This document shows positions 1 to 7,300 of a stretch of 10,001 bases of DNA, piece after piece. The stretch is from Porphyromonadaceae bacterium UBA7572 (GTDB taxonomy: Bacteria; Bacteroidota; Bacteroidia; Bacteroidales; Muribaculaceae), in NCBI GenBank assembly GCA_002476625.1, contig DLLC01000053.1:1-10001 (forward strand). Direction: 5' to 3'. Below the pieces are notes generated by a model. That model was not told the origin of the DNA. It saw only the letters and a program-made list of their open reading frames with translations, and ran no database searches. The translations under genes and the position numbers were made by a program. The first letter of the stretch is position 1; each line of letters starts with the position of its first letter.

Positions 1-1
1 A

Positions 2-85
2 CTTGAAAAAGAGTTGTTTGACAGCAAGCAGATGCAGATTGCAGAAATTAGAACTGTTGCCAAATCATTACCTCTGTTGAGGTAA
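2..85 (+). CDS. Possible C-terminal fragment of an unidentified protein (runs off left edge)
   Basis: Frame 2 of the plus strand is open from the first base of the window to a TAA at 83-85, giving 27 residues that end in AEIRTVAKSLPLLR. The composition (charged, helix-like, no odd residues) is compatible with the end of a real protein, and a gene ending here would converge with the minus-strand TPM gene whose stop lies at 158, with a small hairpin between them. A 27-codon open frame can easily occur by chance, and I recognise no family in so short a stretch. The call rests on position and composition only. Confidence 0.4.
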   Translation, partial: LEKELFDSKQMQIAEIRTVAKSLPLLR

Positions 86-95
86 AATGCTCATA

Positions 96-116
96 AATAG
101 CTCATTTTAAGCTATT
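96..116. terminator. Weak hairpin between convergent gene ends
   Basis: AATAGCT (96-102) and AGCTATT (110-116) form a perfect 7-bp inverted repeat around a 7-base loop, CATTTTA. It lies between the possible plus-strand stop at 85 and the minus-strand stop at 158, where a shared terminator would be expected. The stem is AT-rich and no clear T-run follows on either strand, so it is a weak candidate. Confidence 0.3.
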
Positions 117-157
117 CAGCAGAATTTAGCGTAATTTTCGTAAAAAAGTCATCTTTC

Positions 158-1027
158 TCACCAATCGCTGCTTGCGCCACCGCCATCGAAAGTACCCCCG
201 CCAAACTTCTCTGCGTTGTCATGCTTGTGTCGGTCGTCGGCTGAGCATTTTCTACGATTTGGGTCCAGTATCCCCACTGTAGCGGCAGAGGCATTCTGCG
301 CAGCTTGTTTTGACTCTAATTTCTTGCGTGCGGTTTCCATTTCCTTTTTCTGCCGAGCCTCATCCGCAAGTCGAATTTCGCGCTGTTCTGGAGTCTCGCC
401 GGCTTGGCGTATCTTGCTTTTGCGATTGTAGTAAGCCACGCCTGCAATCACCAGCGCAAATGCTGCCACATACCACATCCAGTTGCTGTCGGCACTTTTC
501 GTGGTGCCCGTCTGCGATATCTCGCTCTCGCACATAGGCATCACCGCCCTCAGCACTTCCCTCAGCGCAGCGTTGTAGTCGGCACGCTGCAAGTGTGGCA
601 TCGCTTTCTCGTCCACGATGCGCTTGCACACTGCATCAGGCAGTGCGCCCCCTAATCCACGTCCAGGACAGAGGGCAAACTGTCCTTTAGAGCCACTTTC
701 TTTAGGCTTCACCAAAATGATAAGCCCGTTGTCGAGTTGCTTCTGCCCCACGCCCCAGCGGTCGCCAAGTTCGGCAGCATATAATTTTGGATCATAATCG
801 CCAATGCTTTTCACCGTCACCACCATAATTTGGTTGGAGGACCGCCTCGAGAACGCTCGGAGCATCTCGTCCATCGAATTTGACTGGTCGGGGGTGAGCA
901 GTTTGGCAAAGTCGTTGACAAATATCGCGGTATCAGGGCGAGCCGGGAAATCAGCATTTGCGGCGTACACTGTGCCACACATCATTACTGCCACGGCGAT
1001 AAGCAGAAGGTGAATAGTTCGTCTCAT
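158..1027 (-). CDS. TPM-domain protein, secreted and membrane-anchored (YgcG-like)
   Basis: Protein of 289 residues. A signal peptide spans about residues 1-23 (basic MRRT, hydrophobic core, Ala-rich end). A TPM domain (TPM_phosphatase family) follows at about 28-165, with the typical opening DFAKLLTPDQ, the core NGLIILVKPKE and the stretch GGALPDAVCKRIVDE leading to DYNAAL. A transmembrane helix lies at about 184-200, then a charged, probably coiled-coil segment at 213-246, and the tail FGGGTFDGGGASSDW, a Gly-rich ending with Ser and Trp common in this family. The domain should therefore sit on the periplasmic side with the tail in the cytoplasm. Cys120 and Cys134 flank the conserved GLGGALP segment and could form a disulfide (inference). 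It is the last gene of a run with lemA and a second TPM gene, starting 73 bases after the latter's stop. Phosphatase activity has been reported for some TPM proteins; the role here is unknown. Confidence 0.85.
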   Translation of the reverse strand: MRRTIHLLLIAVAVMMCGTVYAANADFPARPDTAIFVNDFAKLLTPDQSNSMDEMLRAFSRRSSNQIMVVTVKSIGDYDPKLYAAELGDRWGVGQKQLDNGLIILVKPKESGSKGQFALCPGRGLGGALPDAVCKRIVDEKAMPHLQRADYNAALREVLRAVMPMCESEISQTGTTKSADSNWMWYVAAFALVIAGVAYYNRKSKIRQAGETPEQREIRLADEARQKKEMETARKKLESKQAAQNASAATVGILDPNRRKCSADDRHKHDNAEKFGGGTFDGGGASSDW

Positions 1028-1100
1028 AGTTGGTTTCCAGTTGTTTAATTATATGTAATTTAAAATCAAGACGCGAGCGGAAGTGATGCCGATGCAAAAA

Positions 1101-1562
1101 TCAGTCGTTTTCACAGTCGCCATCCCCGTCGTCATACGACACCTCGTTGCTCAACTCGTCCACATCATTCTCTACGGGCGGAAAGTAAGAGGCAAGGGCT
1201 TCGCCTATCTGGCGCACCACCTCGCACAGCCCATCGGCAGGCAGTCCTTGTGAAAGGTATTTTCCCAAAGAGTCTTTCTCTGTATGCCAGTAGTCGGCGG
1301 GCACCAGCCTATTGATGCCCTCATCGCCCAAAATGGCAAACCGCTTGCTCTTGTATGCCACATATATGAGTACGGCATTGCGTCGCTCGGTCTTGAACAG
1401 GCCGAGTTTGTTGAACTTTTTCACTGCCGCCGCCATCACATCTGTGCCACACTTGGGCACCACATGCACGCATATTTCGCCCGACGTTCGTTTCTCAGCC
1501 TGCTCTATGGCCGCTGTCACACGCTGTTGGTCGGCTTTGGAAAGAAAATCAGTCAGTGCCAT
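1101..1562 (-). CDS. TPM-domain protein without signal peptide
   Basis: Protein of 153 residues made almost entirely of one TPM domain. Family signatures are visible: TSGEICVHVVP near the N-terminus (about residues 27-37), then RRNAVLIYVAYKSKRFAILGDEGIN (split here across about 60-84), VPADYWH, and GLCEVVRQIGEALASYFPP towards the end, which is how this short TPM subfamily usually ends. The C-terminal 20 residues are acidic and low-complexity (DDGDGDCEND). There is no signal peptide and no membrane helix, so it should be cytoplasmic, unlike the longer TPM protein encoded next. The start lies 23 bases after the lemA stop, which strongly suggests co-transcription. The ATG gives the usual N-terminus (A-L-T-D-F-L-S). 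The biochemical role is not established; a partnership with LemA is inferred from the pairing of the genes. Confidence 0.87.
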   Translation of the reverse strand: MALTDFLSKADQQRVTAAIEQAEKRTSGEICVHVVPKCGTDVMAAAVKKFNKLGLFKTERRNAVLIYVAYKSKRFAILGDEGINRLVPADYWHTEKDSLGKYLSQGLPADGLCEVVRQIGEALASYFPPVENDVDELSNEVSYDDGDGDCEND

Positions 1563-1585
1563 TTCACACGCTCTGGTTGCAAAGA

Positions 1586-2236
1586 TTATTCAAAACTTAC
1601 GGTTGGAGCGTTTTCCGCGCCCTCTTTTGCCTTAAAATGGGGCTTCTTCTCAAAGCCGAAAATGCTGGCAAAGATGCTGCCTGGGAAACGGCGAACCTTG
1701 GTGTTATACTCTTGCACGCCCTTATTGTAGTCGGTCACCGCCTTGGTGATGCGGTTTTCCGTGCCTTCGAGCTGGCTTTGCAGATCGGAGAAGTTCTGGC
1801 TTGCCTTCAAGTCGGGATAAGCCTCACTCACCGCCATGAGTTTGCTCAGCGCACCGCTCATTTCCTCTTGTGCCTTCTGGAACTTCGCCAGTTGCTCATC
1901 GGTCATATTTTGCGCATCGATATTGATTTGGCCAATTTTTGTGCGGGCTTCCGTCACTTCTGTAAACACCTTTTCTTCGTGTTTGGCATAGCCCTTCACC
2001 GTGCTCACCAGATTAGGCACGAGATTGGCGCGGCGGTCGTATTGCGCCTCCACATTGGCCCAATACTTGTCCACATCCTCTTCCTGGCTCACAAGGCCGT
2101 TGTAGCTGCTGATTAGCCACAGCGCAATCGCCACAACCACACCGACCACAATCCAAATCGTTTTCTTGCCGCCAGTGGCTGATGCCGGCTGCGACTGAGG
2201 GGCAAAATTCGGGGTAGGGTTCACATTAGTGTTCAT
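1586..2236 (-). CDS. lemA: LemA family protein
   Basis: Protein of 216 residues. An N-terminal low-complexity stretch (about 1-23, rich in Pro, Gln, Asn) precedes a transmembrane helix at about 26-43. The LemA domain covers about 45-195 and shows the family's best-known features: SYNGLVSQEEDVDKYWANVE after the membrane helix, RRANLVPNLVSTVKGYAKHE at about 69-86, and YPDLKASQNFSDLQSQLEGT followed by ENRI at about 140-163, then the YN repeat near 170-178 and RRFPGSIFASIFGF. The fold is a long helical bundle outside the membrane helix. It is the first gene of the lemA-TPM-TPM cluster. No consensus promoter is evident in the 115-base gap upstream; TATTTTTA on the minus strand (2284 to 2277) is one mismatch from a -7 box. 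LemA proteins are widespread but their function is uncertain. Confidence 0.93.
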   Translation of the reverse strand: MNTNVNPTPNFAPQSQPASATGGKKTIWIVVGVVVAIALWLISSYNGLVSQEEDVDKYWANVEAQYDRRANLVPNLVSTVKGYAKHEEKVFTEVTEARTKIGQINIDAQNMTDEQLAKFQKAQEEMSGALSKLMAVSEAYPDLKASQNFSDLQSQLEGTENRITKAVTDYNKGVQEYNTKVRRFPGSIFASIFGFEKKPHFKAKEGAENAPTVSFE

Positions 2237-2351
2237 AATTTCTGGGTTTTAAGTGTTAATAATTTTGTTCTTTCTATAAAAATAGAGCAATTTGTGTGCC
2301 AAAATGCTCACAGCCACTGGCGTGAATCGCCACATGGCGCGGCTCTAACCG

Positions 2352-4430
2352 TTATCGGTTACCGTTCTGGTAGTCGCGGTATTTGTTACCGCTGTATGTG
2401 TTGCGTCCGAAAGCATTGCTTCCAAACTCATCTTCCTCCTCCTCTTGCTTATTCTCCTCTTTACGCTCAAGCGAGTCTTTTTTGCGCTCTGGCTTATTCT
2501 TGAGCAGCCTGTCGGGCTTCTGTCGGTTGAGCGGGGTGGCGTAGATGTCCCACGTTTCCTCACGCCCCCAGCTCTTGCGCACACGGAGTTTGTCGGCATA
2601 GGGGTAGTAGTACACCTCTTCAGGCTGTAGGTGAAGGCCATAGCAGCCTGCGTCCCATCGGTCGTTGCCGTTGCGGTCTATCACTAAACGCGCATAGTAT
2701 TCTGCCGGCACCAAATTATCGAATCTCACCGTACCGCCCTGCACACGCTCATGACGCACCACTTTTTCGTTGGCGTCGAGCAGCTCCACAAATGCGCTGT
2801 CGCCACTGTTCACATGAAGAATCACGTAGCCATACTCGTCGAGCGATTTCACTTTAAACTTGAAGCTCACCGTGTCGTTGGCCACGCCATACACGTTGCA
2901 CACCGCCGCCGAGTCGAATTTCAGGCGGTATTGCTCGTCGGGCTTCAAGTTGGCTTTTATCATATAGTTGAGTGGATTCTTCTCATCGATGAGTAGCATT
3001 TCGGCTTTCACTCGCATCCATGTGCTATCCTGCTGCATTCGCTCCAGGCGTATGCCGTCCTGCGAGATTTTGGCCACAGGAGCATCAAGCGTCATCTGTA
3101 TGGTGTCGGTCACCTCGAGAATCGACGTTTTTTTCGGCACCAGTTTCAGCACCTTGCGCATGGCGCGCTCTTGCTGCGACAGCGCCTTGATGTCGAGGTC
3201 GATTTCTGTGGTGTCCTTTCCTTCCGCCACCAGTTTTTCGCGTCGTTTCAGCAGCTTTTCACGCTCTTTGTCCATTTCCTCGCGCTCTTTCTTAGCTTCT
3301 CGCTCCTCCTTGATTTCGGCATTGGTGCGCCGGGTCTGAAACACGATGGTGTCGGTCACCGGCACAATGTTCTCAAGCGAGTCCATCTTCATGTAGCGCA
3401 TACTCACGCAGATGCTGTCGGATTTAATCAACGCACTGTCAGTGAGCCAGTACACAAGCGAGTCGTTGCCTTCGCGGCGCTCCATCACATACCAGTCGGC
3501 GGCATGCTCGACCGGAGAGAGAATGCGGAGATCTGGCTGCTTGTTGGGAGCAGAGAACTGCACAAACAGTTTGTTACGCGACATGCGCTCCGCCTTCTTT
3601 AAGTATAGAGGTGTGTAGCGCTCGTTAAACATGCTGAGCAATATGTCGTTGGGAAGGAATTCCGTGTGGGTGGCGGTCACCACCGTGTCCACTCGGCGGT
3701 CGAAAGTGAATGTGGTGTCTTGCGAGGTGTACGATCTTACGCTTGGCACAATCACCTCATCGGAGAAGGCATAGTCCTCACTGCGGCTCATTCGGTAATT
3801 ACCGTCCACGTCGTTCAACGCAAAAATGTGATACTTGCCTGGCTTCACGCCCTGCACCGTGAACTCACCCTTGTCGTTGGTGCGAGAGATGCGGTCGAAC
3901 TTCTGGCTGGTGAAAGCGCTGTCGGCAAGATTGCTGTGCAGGCCCACCATCACGTGCTGCATAGGCTCAAGGTCGCGGGCACGCAGCACGATGCCCGACA
4001 CGCTCATCGTGTCGATGCTCTCGCCGGTGGCAAATGAGAAGCAATAGCCGTCGAGGCGATTGCCCTCGTTGTTGTCCTCTATGGCATCGCTGAAGTCGAT
4101 GGTGTAGGTGGTGTTGGGGAGCAGCTCGTCGTTGAGCTCCACCTCCACTGTGCGCCCCAACGAGCGTACCGACGCCGGCTCTTTCTGGGCAGGGGATATC
4201 ACCACTTTCTTCTGCTGGTCCTTCAGCGCCACTATCTCGTCGAACTGTATGGTCACTTTCTTGCCCTTGAAATTCACCGAGCGAGGGGCCGGGTTAGACT
4301 TGAGCACTACGGGTGGGGTGTAGTCGCGAGGGCCGCCAGAGGGCGAGCCTATGTTGGCACACGACCAGAGCGTCAGTGCAAGGAGGCATAAAAGCGGAAC
4401 GAAATATGTAAGCGAGCGCGTTCTCATCAT
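2352..4430 (-). CDS. Lipoprotein with bacterial Ig-like (Big_5/SbsA-type) domains
   Basis: Protein of 692 residues from the ATG at 4430. An upstream in-frame TTG at 4460 would add ten residues but lies inside the promoter -7 box, and the M-M-R-T-R start gives a good lipoprotein signal: basic start, hydrophobic core, and LTLWSC with Cys24 as the lipidated residue (Trp at -2 is unusual). After it comes NIGSPSGGPRDYTPP, which I associate with this Bacteroidetes family. Domains: Ig-like Big_5 at about 40-136; a carboxypeptidase-regulatory-like β-domain at about 143-205 (SGIVLRARDLEP, GEFTVQGVKPGKYHIFALND); a β-rich region at about 230-365; a charged coiled coil at 371-428; a second Ig-like unit at about 435-527; a last β-domain at about 533-610 with DRNGNDRWD, a possible Ca-binding loop; and a charged, low-complexity tail at 636-692. 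It is probably an outer-membrane lipoprotein, surface or periplasm facing; function unknown. The lemA start follows after a 115-base gap, so joint transcription is uncertain. Confidence 0.85.
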   Translation of the reverse strand: MMRTRSLTYFVPLLCLLALTLWSCANIGSPSGGPRDYTPPVVLKSNPAPRSVNFKGKKVTIQFDEIVALKDQQKKVVISPAQKEPASVRSLGRTVEVELNDELLPNTTYTIDFSDAIEDNNEGNRLDGYCFSFATGESIDTMSVSGIVLRARDLEPMQHVMVGLHSNLADSAFTSQKFDRISRTNDKGEFTVQGVKPGKYHIFALNDVDGNYRMSRSEDYAFSDEVIVPSVRSYTSQDTTFTFDRRVDTVVTATHTEFLPNDILLSMFNERYTPLYLKKAERMSRNKLFVQFSAPNKQPDLRILSPVEHAADWYVMERREGNDSLVYWLTDSALIKSDSICVSMRYMKMDSLENIVPVTDTIVFQTRRTNAEIKEEREAKKEREEMDKEREKLLKRREKLVAEGKDTTEIDLDIKALSQQERAMRKVLKLVPKKTSILEVTDTIQMTLDAPVAKISQDGIRLERMQQDSTWMRVKAEMLLIDEKNPLNYMIKANLKPDEQYRLKFDSAAVCNVYGVANDTVSFKFKVKSLDEYGYVILHVNSGDSAFVELLDANEKVVRHERVQGGTVRFDNLVPAEYYARLVIDRNGNDRWDAGCYGLHLQPEEVYYYPYADKLRVRKSWGREETWDIYATPLNRQKPDRLLKNKPERKKDSLERKEENKQEEEEDEFGSNAFGRNTYSGNKYRDYQNGNR

Positions 4431-4457
4431 AAAAGCTAATTCACAGTTTTCAACCGA

Positions 4458-4490
4458 CAAAGATACACATTTTTACACAAAAAGGGCAAA
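4458..4490 (-). promoter_or_regulatory. Promoter of the Ig-like lipoprotein gene
   Basis: Read on the minus strand, a -33 box TTTG (4490-4487) and a -7 box TATCTTTG (4465-4458) are separated by 21 bases, matching the Bacteroidota consensus TTTG-N19-21-TAnnTTTG. Transcription would begin near 4451, giving a leader of about 20 bases before the ATG at 4430. This placement argues against the upstream TTG start at 4460. Confidence 0.65.
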
Positions 4491-4611
4491 CCTTGCCGCA
4501 GATGAAGCAACCACTCGCCAGCCAGTGCACTGCATACGCCCTCCACACAACCGGCCCAATGTGTCAATGTGAAAGCAAAAATATTATTTTCCAAAAAAAA
4601 TCAAATTATAT

Positions 4612-4642
4612 TTTGCGATTATCAAAAACATTATTATATTTG
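4612..4642 (+). promoter_or_regulatory. Consensus Bacteroidota promoter on the plus strand, no known gene downstream
   Basis: TTTG (4612-4615) and TATATTTG (4635-4642) are separated by exactly 19 bases, a full match to the Bacteroidota housekeeping consensus. It points away from the lipoprotein gene and towards the 3' end of the convergent C10 protease gene. No coding sequence follows it on the plus strand within 400 bases, so it may drive a non-coding or antisense RNA starting near 4649. The region is AT-rich, so a chance match is possible. Confidence 0.55.
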
Positions 4643-4648
4643 CACACA

Positions 4649-4772
4649 GAAAACTTAATCACATTTATACACGAGCAAAGAATTAAGATAACACCATAAA
4701 AAGTAAATTTTCTCATACTCTAAAATGAACGCAGGAATCGCTTTGTGAAAAGCGGTTCCTGCTGCACTTTTA
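4649..4772 (+). ncRNA. Candidate small RNA (about 120 nt)
   Basis: The segment runs from the expected start of the 4612-4642 promoter to the short T-run after the strong hairpin at 4731-4762. Within it, AGAAAA (4648-4653) can pair with TTTTCT (4708-4713), enclosing CTTAAT (4654-4659) paired with ATTAAG (4682-4687), followed by the terminal hairpin. It contains no plausible coding sequence; an ATG at 4725 stops after seven codons. I do not recognise a known RNA family. The upstream stems are AT-rich and could be chance, and the hairpin could instead serve the C10 protease mRNA on the other strand. Confidence 0.35.
4731..4772. terminator. Strong 14-bp hairpin with GTGA loop, likely terminator
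   Basis: GCAGGAATCGCTTT (4731-4744) pairs over its whole length with AAAGCGGTTCCTGC (4749-4762), with a single T-G wobble, around a GTGA loop that on the plus strand has the stable GNRA form. On the plus strand it is followed by TGCACTTTTAT; on the minus strand by GTTCATTTTAG. The T-runs are short either way, so it could terminate the C10 protease transcript (stop at 4882, about 120 bases upstream on the minus strand), the candidate plus-strand RNA, or both. Confidence 0.6.
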
Positions 4773-4881
4773 TCCCCGCTTATATGAAGCTGACCATTAG
4801 TGAAAACACACAAATGGCGCCAAGGGGGACTTTGACATATAGCTCAGAGATTGGGCTACTTCACTTTAAAGCCGTTGCCCG

Positions 4882-7266
4882 TCATTCCAAAATCAGACTG
4901 ATAAGCAGCGACACATCATTCACGTCAATCACGCCGTCGGCATTCACATCTGCCTCACTTTGGTTAAACGGATAATCCACACCGTCAAGGATATGGCTAA
5001 TGATGGACGTGGCATCGCCCACATCAAACACACCATCCATATTCACGTCGTGCGGCACTGGCGACACAATGGTGAAATACACAAAGTCGCCCCAAATGTA
5101 GTTGCCTGTGGTGTTGTTCGGATCACGCATTATTATCTGGTACGCCTGTCCTACCTCACCCTGTGTGAACGAGCCGTCAAACTTCACCACTTTGGTCTCT
5201 CCGCTTTTAACTGTGACGAAATCACTGTACACACGATTTATAATCGACGACGAGCCTTCGGCGAGGATAAACGCCTCGAGCCTTCCGGCAAATGCGCCTC
5301 CGCTATTTCGCACCGTGGCTCTACCCTGAATGTGCGTGCCGGGGAGCCTTAAGTTTGGCAATTCTAATGGTGAAGCAATGGCCATGCTGATATTCTTCGG
5401 TGTCGAGCCCACTGTCACGCTCTTATTAGCGCCATTCACCACCGCTTGGCTGGAAGCATACACCACGGCTATCTTGTAGGAGCCAGCGCGGCTGGGGGTG
5501 ACTGTAGTCTCAAGCGTAACCTGCGCACCGCTCTGTACGTCCACTCGCTTAGGCACGCTGGTTGCCGCCACCGTTCCATCAGTGTTCAGCAAAGCCACAC
5601 ACAGATTGTCCACAAACTCTGCGCCACCATTGGCAATCAACGCCTTCACGTTAATGGGCCGGGTAGCGGCCAGCACATCAGAGCATTCTATCTGCTTAAC
5701 GCTCAAAGCAGAAGTGTTGTCGGGCACAGAAAAATGGGCGTACCCGCCTTCCACCACCATCTTGATGCGCTGCGCCGAAGTGCGGCTCACCTCCACACGC
5801 TGATAGCTGTCCGACCCGACAGGCGCAATTAAAGGCACCACATAATATGTTCCTTCGCCCATATCAGTAGGCACCGACAGCGACAAATTCAACTTGTAAT
5901 TATATACCGATTTAAATCCGCTATACTGCTTATAGTTTGGAACTCGCAGAATGTTTCCTGCCTCGTCAGTGATACCAAGCGCCAACCGCGCCGAGGCATC
6001 GCCATTGCCCGTCCACATGACATAGAAGCTATTCCACAACAACTGTGCGTCGGCTCCCAGCGCCACCGCCTGGCTATTGGCTGCAAATTCTGTGATAAAT
6101 GCCGAGTACCCCACAGCGCTGCCCTTGTCTGGCATGATTCCATAAACTAAACCTTGGCGCAAATTGTATCCTCCCTCACTCGAGCCTATCCCTTGCTCGG
6201 CAGGGGTGAGGTCGGTAAGAATAAAGTAGCCGTTGGAAGAGCCTCCCCAACCCCAGTTCACATGATAGTATCCCCTGGTGTCGCAGCCGTCAATCACGAA
6301 GGCGTGGCCGCCCTCCGCGCTCGCACCCGAGTGAATCACGGGCCGGCTGCTGGCCAACTCACCATTGATGATGTCGAGCCAGCCAGAAAGCGAATAAGCG
6401 TCGCGCATGGCAAACCGCATGCTCTTATCATATCCAAAGTGCGTGGGCATTCTGTTCATAGCAATGCGCGTAACAGCTCCGCTTGAGGCTCCATAACTCA
6501 TGTCCATAGCCACACCGCAATCACTCATCAACTTAGCCACGGCATTGTTTTGTGTTTCAGACTCCCCGCCAGCGTACGCAGGAAGCATACTGTTCCAGTC
6601 GTAGCGGCTTTGGCTGAAGTCGGTAGAGAGTGTCACCGACTGAAGCGAGTCGCCATTCAGACTGCAGGTGTAACTATTGCTGCCACTACCCACGGCGGGC
6701 CAGCGATGGTAATACATCACTTGCGCCATAGCCGTGGCCACACACCCTGTGGCCGCACGGCGCACAGACCCTTTGTAAGTGTAGGTGGGGCACATATTAT
6801 TATAGGGTGCGGACTGATTCCATTTCGTATCCGCCAGGAGCGGATACACATTCCCTGCCGGGTAGGAGGCCGATGTGGCCACTTGCGACGCTTCATGGGA
6901 TTGCAGATATCGCACCTGCTCTGCGTACACGTTTAGCCACTGGCGCATATTTTCCGGCATATCATCGGAGCTGAACCTCCCCCCGTCGCTGTAACCGATC
7001 ACTGCAGGCATACGGTCGTCGCCCGACACAATGACATAGCCTGCGGCATCCTTTATATTAAATGCGTAAAACTCGCCCGCTTGGGCTGTGTATGCCAATT
7101 CTAAAGTGGAATTGGCCCGGATTTTCTTACTCGGCAATGTGGATTTAGCAAGGAATGCCACGCCCAATTGCTTAGCCATGGATGCATCGATTGCCGCAGC
7201 TTTAGCGTTTTCAGCCCAGAAGGCCGATAGAGCCATTACAACGACAAGGAAGGTTTTCTTTATCAT
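4882..7266 (-). CDS. Secreted C10 family (streptopain-like) cysteine protease with C-terminal dockerin
   Basis: Protein of 794 residues. A signal peptide covers about 1-23, with probable cleavage after AKA. An inhibitory propeptide of the SpeB type follows at about 25-130 (GYVIVSGDDRMPAVIGYSDG, then DDMPENMRQWLNVYAEQ). The papain-like catalytic domain spans about 138-380. Gln151 in LLADTKWNQSAPYN fits the oxyanion-hole residue, Cys175 in AATGCVATAMAQVMYYHRWP is the nucleophile, His321 in EGGHAFVIDG is the catalytic histidine, and HVNWGWGGSSNGYF (335-348) is the conserved Asn/Trp loop. All key residues are present, so it should be active after removal of the propeptide. β-sandwich regions follow at about 385-510, 515-620 and 628-733; the last two look CARDB/Ig-like. 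The C-terminus (740-794) has two dockerin-type Ca-binding repeats, DVNMDGVFDVGD and DVNADGVIDVND. No type IX secretion C-terminal domain is visible. It is probably exported and degrades protein outside the cytoplasm. It is monocistronic by its spacing. Confidence 0.92.
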   Translation of the reverse strand: MIKKTFLVVVMALSAFWAENAKAAAIDASMAKQLGVAFLAKSTLPSKKIRANSTLELAYTAQAGEFYAFNIKDAAGYVIVSGDDRMPAVIGYSDGGRFSSDDMPENMRQWLNVYAEQVRYLQSHEASQVATSASYPAGNVYPLLADTKWNQSAPYNNMCPTYTYKGSVRRAATGCVATAMAQVMYYHRWPAVGSGSNSYTCSLNGDSLQSVTLSTDFSQSRYDWNSMLPAYAGGESETQNNAVAKLMSDCGVAMDMSYGASSGAVTRIAMNRMPTHFGYDKSMRFAMRDAYSLSGWLDIINGELASSRPVIHSGASAEGGHAFVIDGCDTRGYYHVNWGWGGSSNGYFILTDLTPAEQGIGSSEGGYNLRQGLVYGIMPDKGSAVGYSAFITEFAANSQAVALGADAQLLWNSFYVMWTGNGDASARLALGITDEAGNILRVPNYKQYSGFKSVYNYKLNLSLSVPTDMGEGTYYVVPLIAPVGSDSYQRVEVSRTSAQRIKMVVEGGYAHFSVPDNTSALSVKQIECSDVLAATRPINVKALIANGGAEFVDNLCVALLNTDGTVAATSVPKRVDVQSGAQVTLETTVTPSRAGSYKIAVVYASSQAVVNGANKSVTVGSTPKNISMAIASPLELPNLRLPGTHIQGRATVRNSGGAFAGRLEAFILAEGSSSIINRVYSDFVTVKSGETKVVKFDGSFTQGEVGQAYQIIMRDPNNTTGNYIWGDFVYFTIVSPVPHDVNMDGVFDVGDATSIISHILDGVDYPFNQSEADVNADGVIDVNDVSLLISLILE

Positions 7267-7292
7267 ATTGCAAAATATTAGAAGTTAATGCG

Positions 7293-7300
7293 CAAATATA
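7293..7300 (-). promoter_or_regulatory. -7 box of the C10 protease promoter
   Basis: On the minus strand TATATTTG (7300 to 7293) matches TAnnTTTG and lies 27 bases from the ATG at 7266, a normal leader length. No TTTG occurs at the right distance upstream, so only half of the promoter is convincing. A second match, TATTTTTG (7402 to 7395), lies further upstream next to a G-run and is less well placed. Confidence 0.5.

Noticed and set aside
1556..2116. Plus-strand open frame of 186 codons opposite lemA.
   Set aside because: It is an antisense shadow of a clear LemA gene; its His/Leu-rich composition matches no family, and lemA accounts for the conservation.
2293..2345. GC-rich imperfect inverted repeat after the Ig-like lipoprotein stop (TGGCG/CGCCA with nearby AGCC/GGCT).
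   Set aside because: The continuous stem is only 5 bp and no T-run follows, so it is too weak to call as a terminator.
4431..4460. Ten-residue N-terminal extension of the Ig-like lipoprotein from a TTG codon at 4460.
   Set aside because: It lies within the predicted -7 box and start region, and the ATG at 4430 directly gives a normal lipoprotein signal peptide.
4745..4975. Plus-strand open frame of 76 codons after the candidate small RNA.
   Set aside because: Its second half is antisense to the dockerin codons, its start lies within the hairpin, and the sequence looks random.
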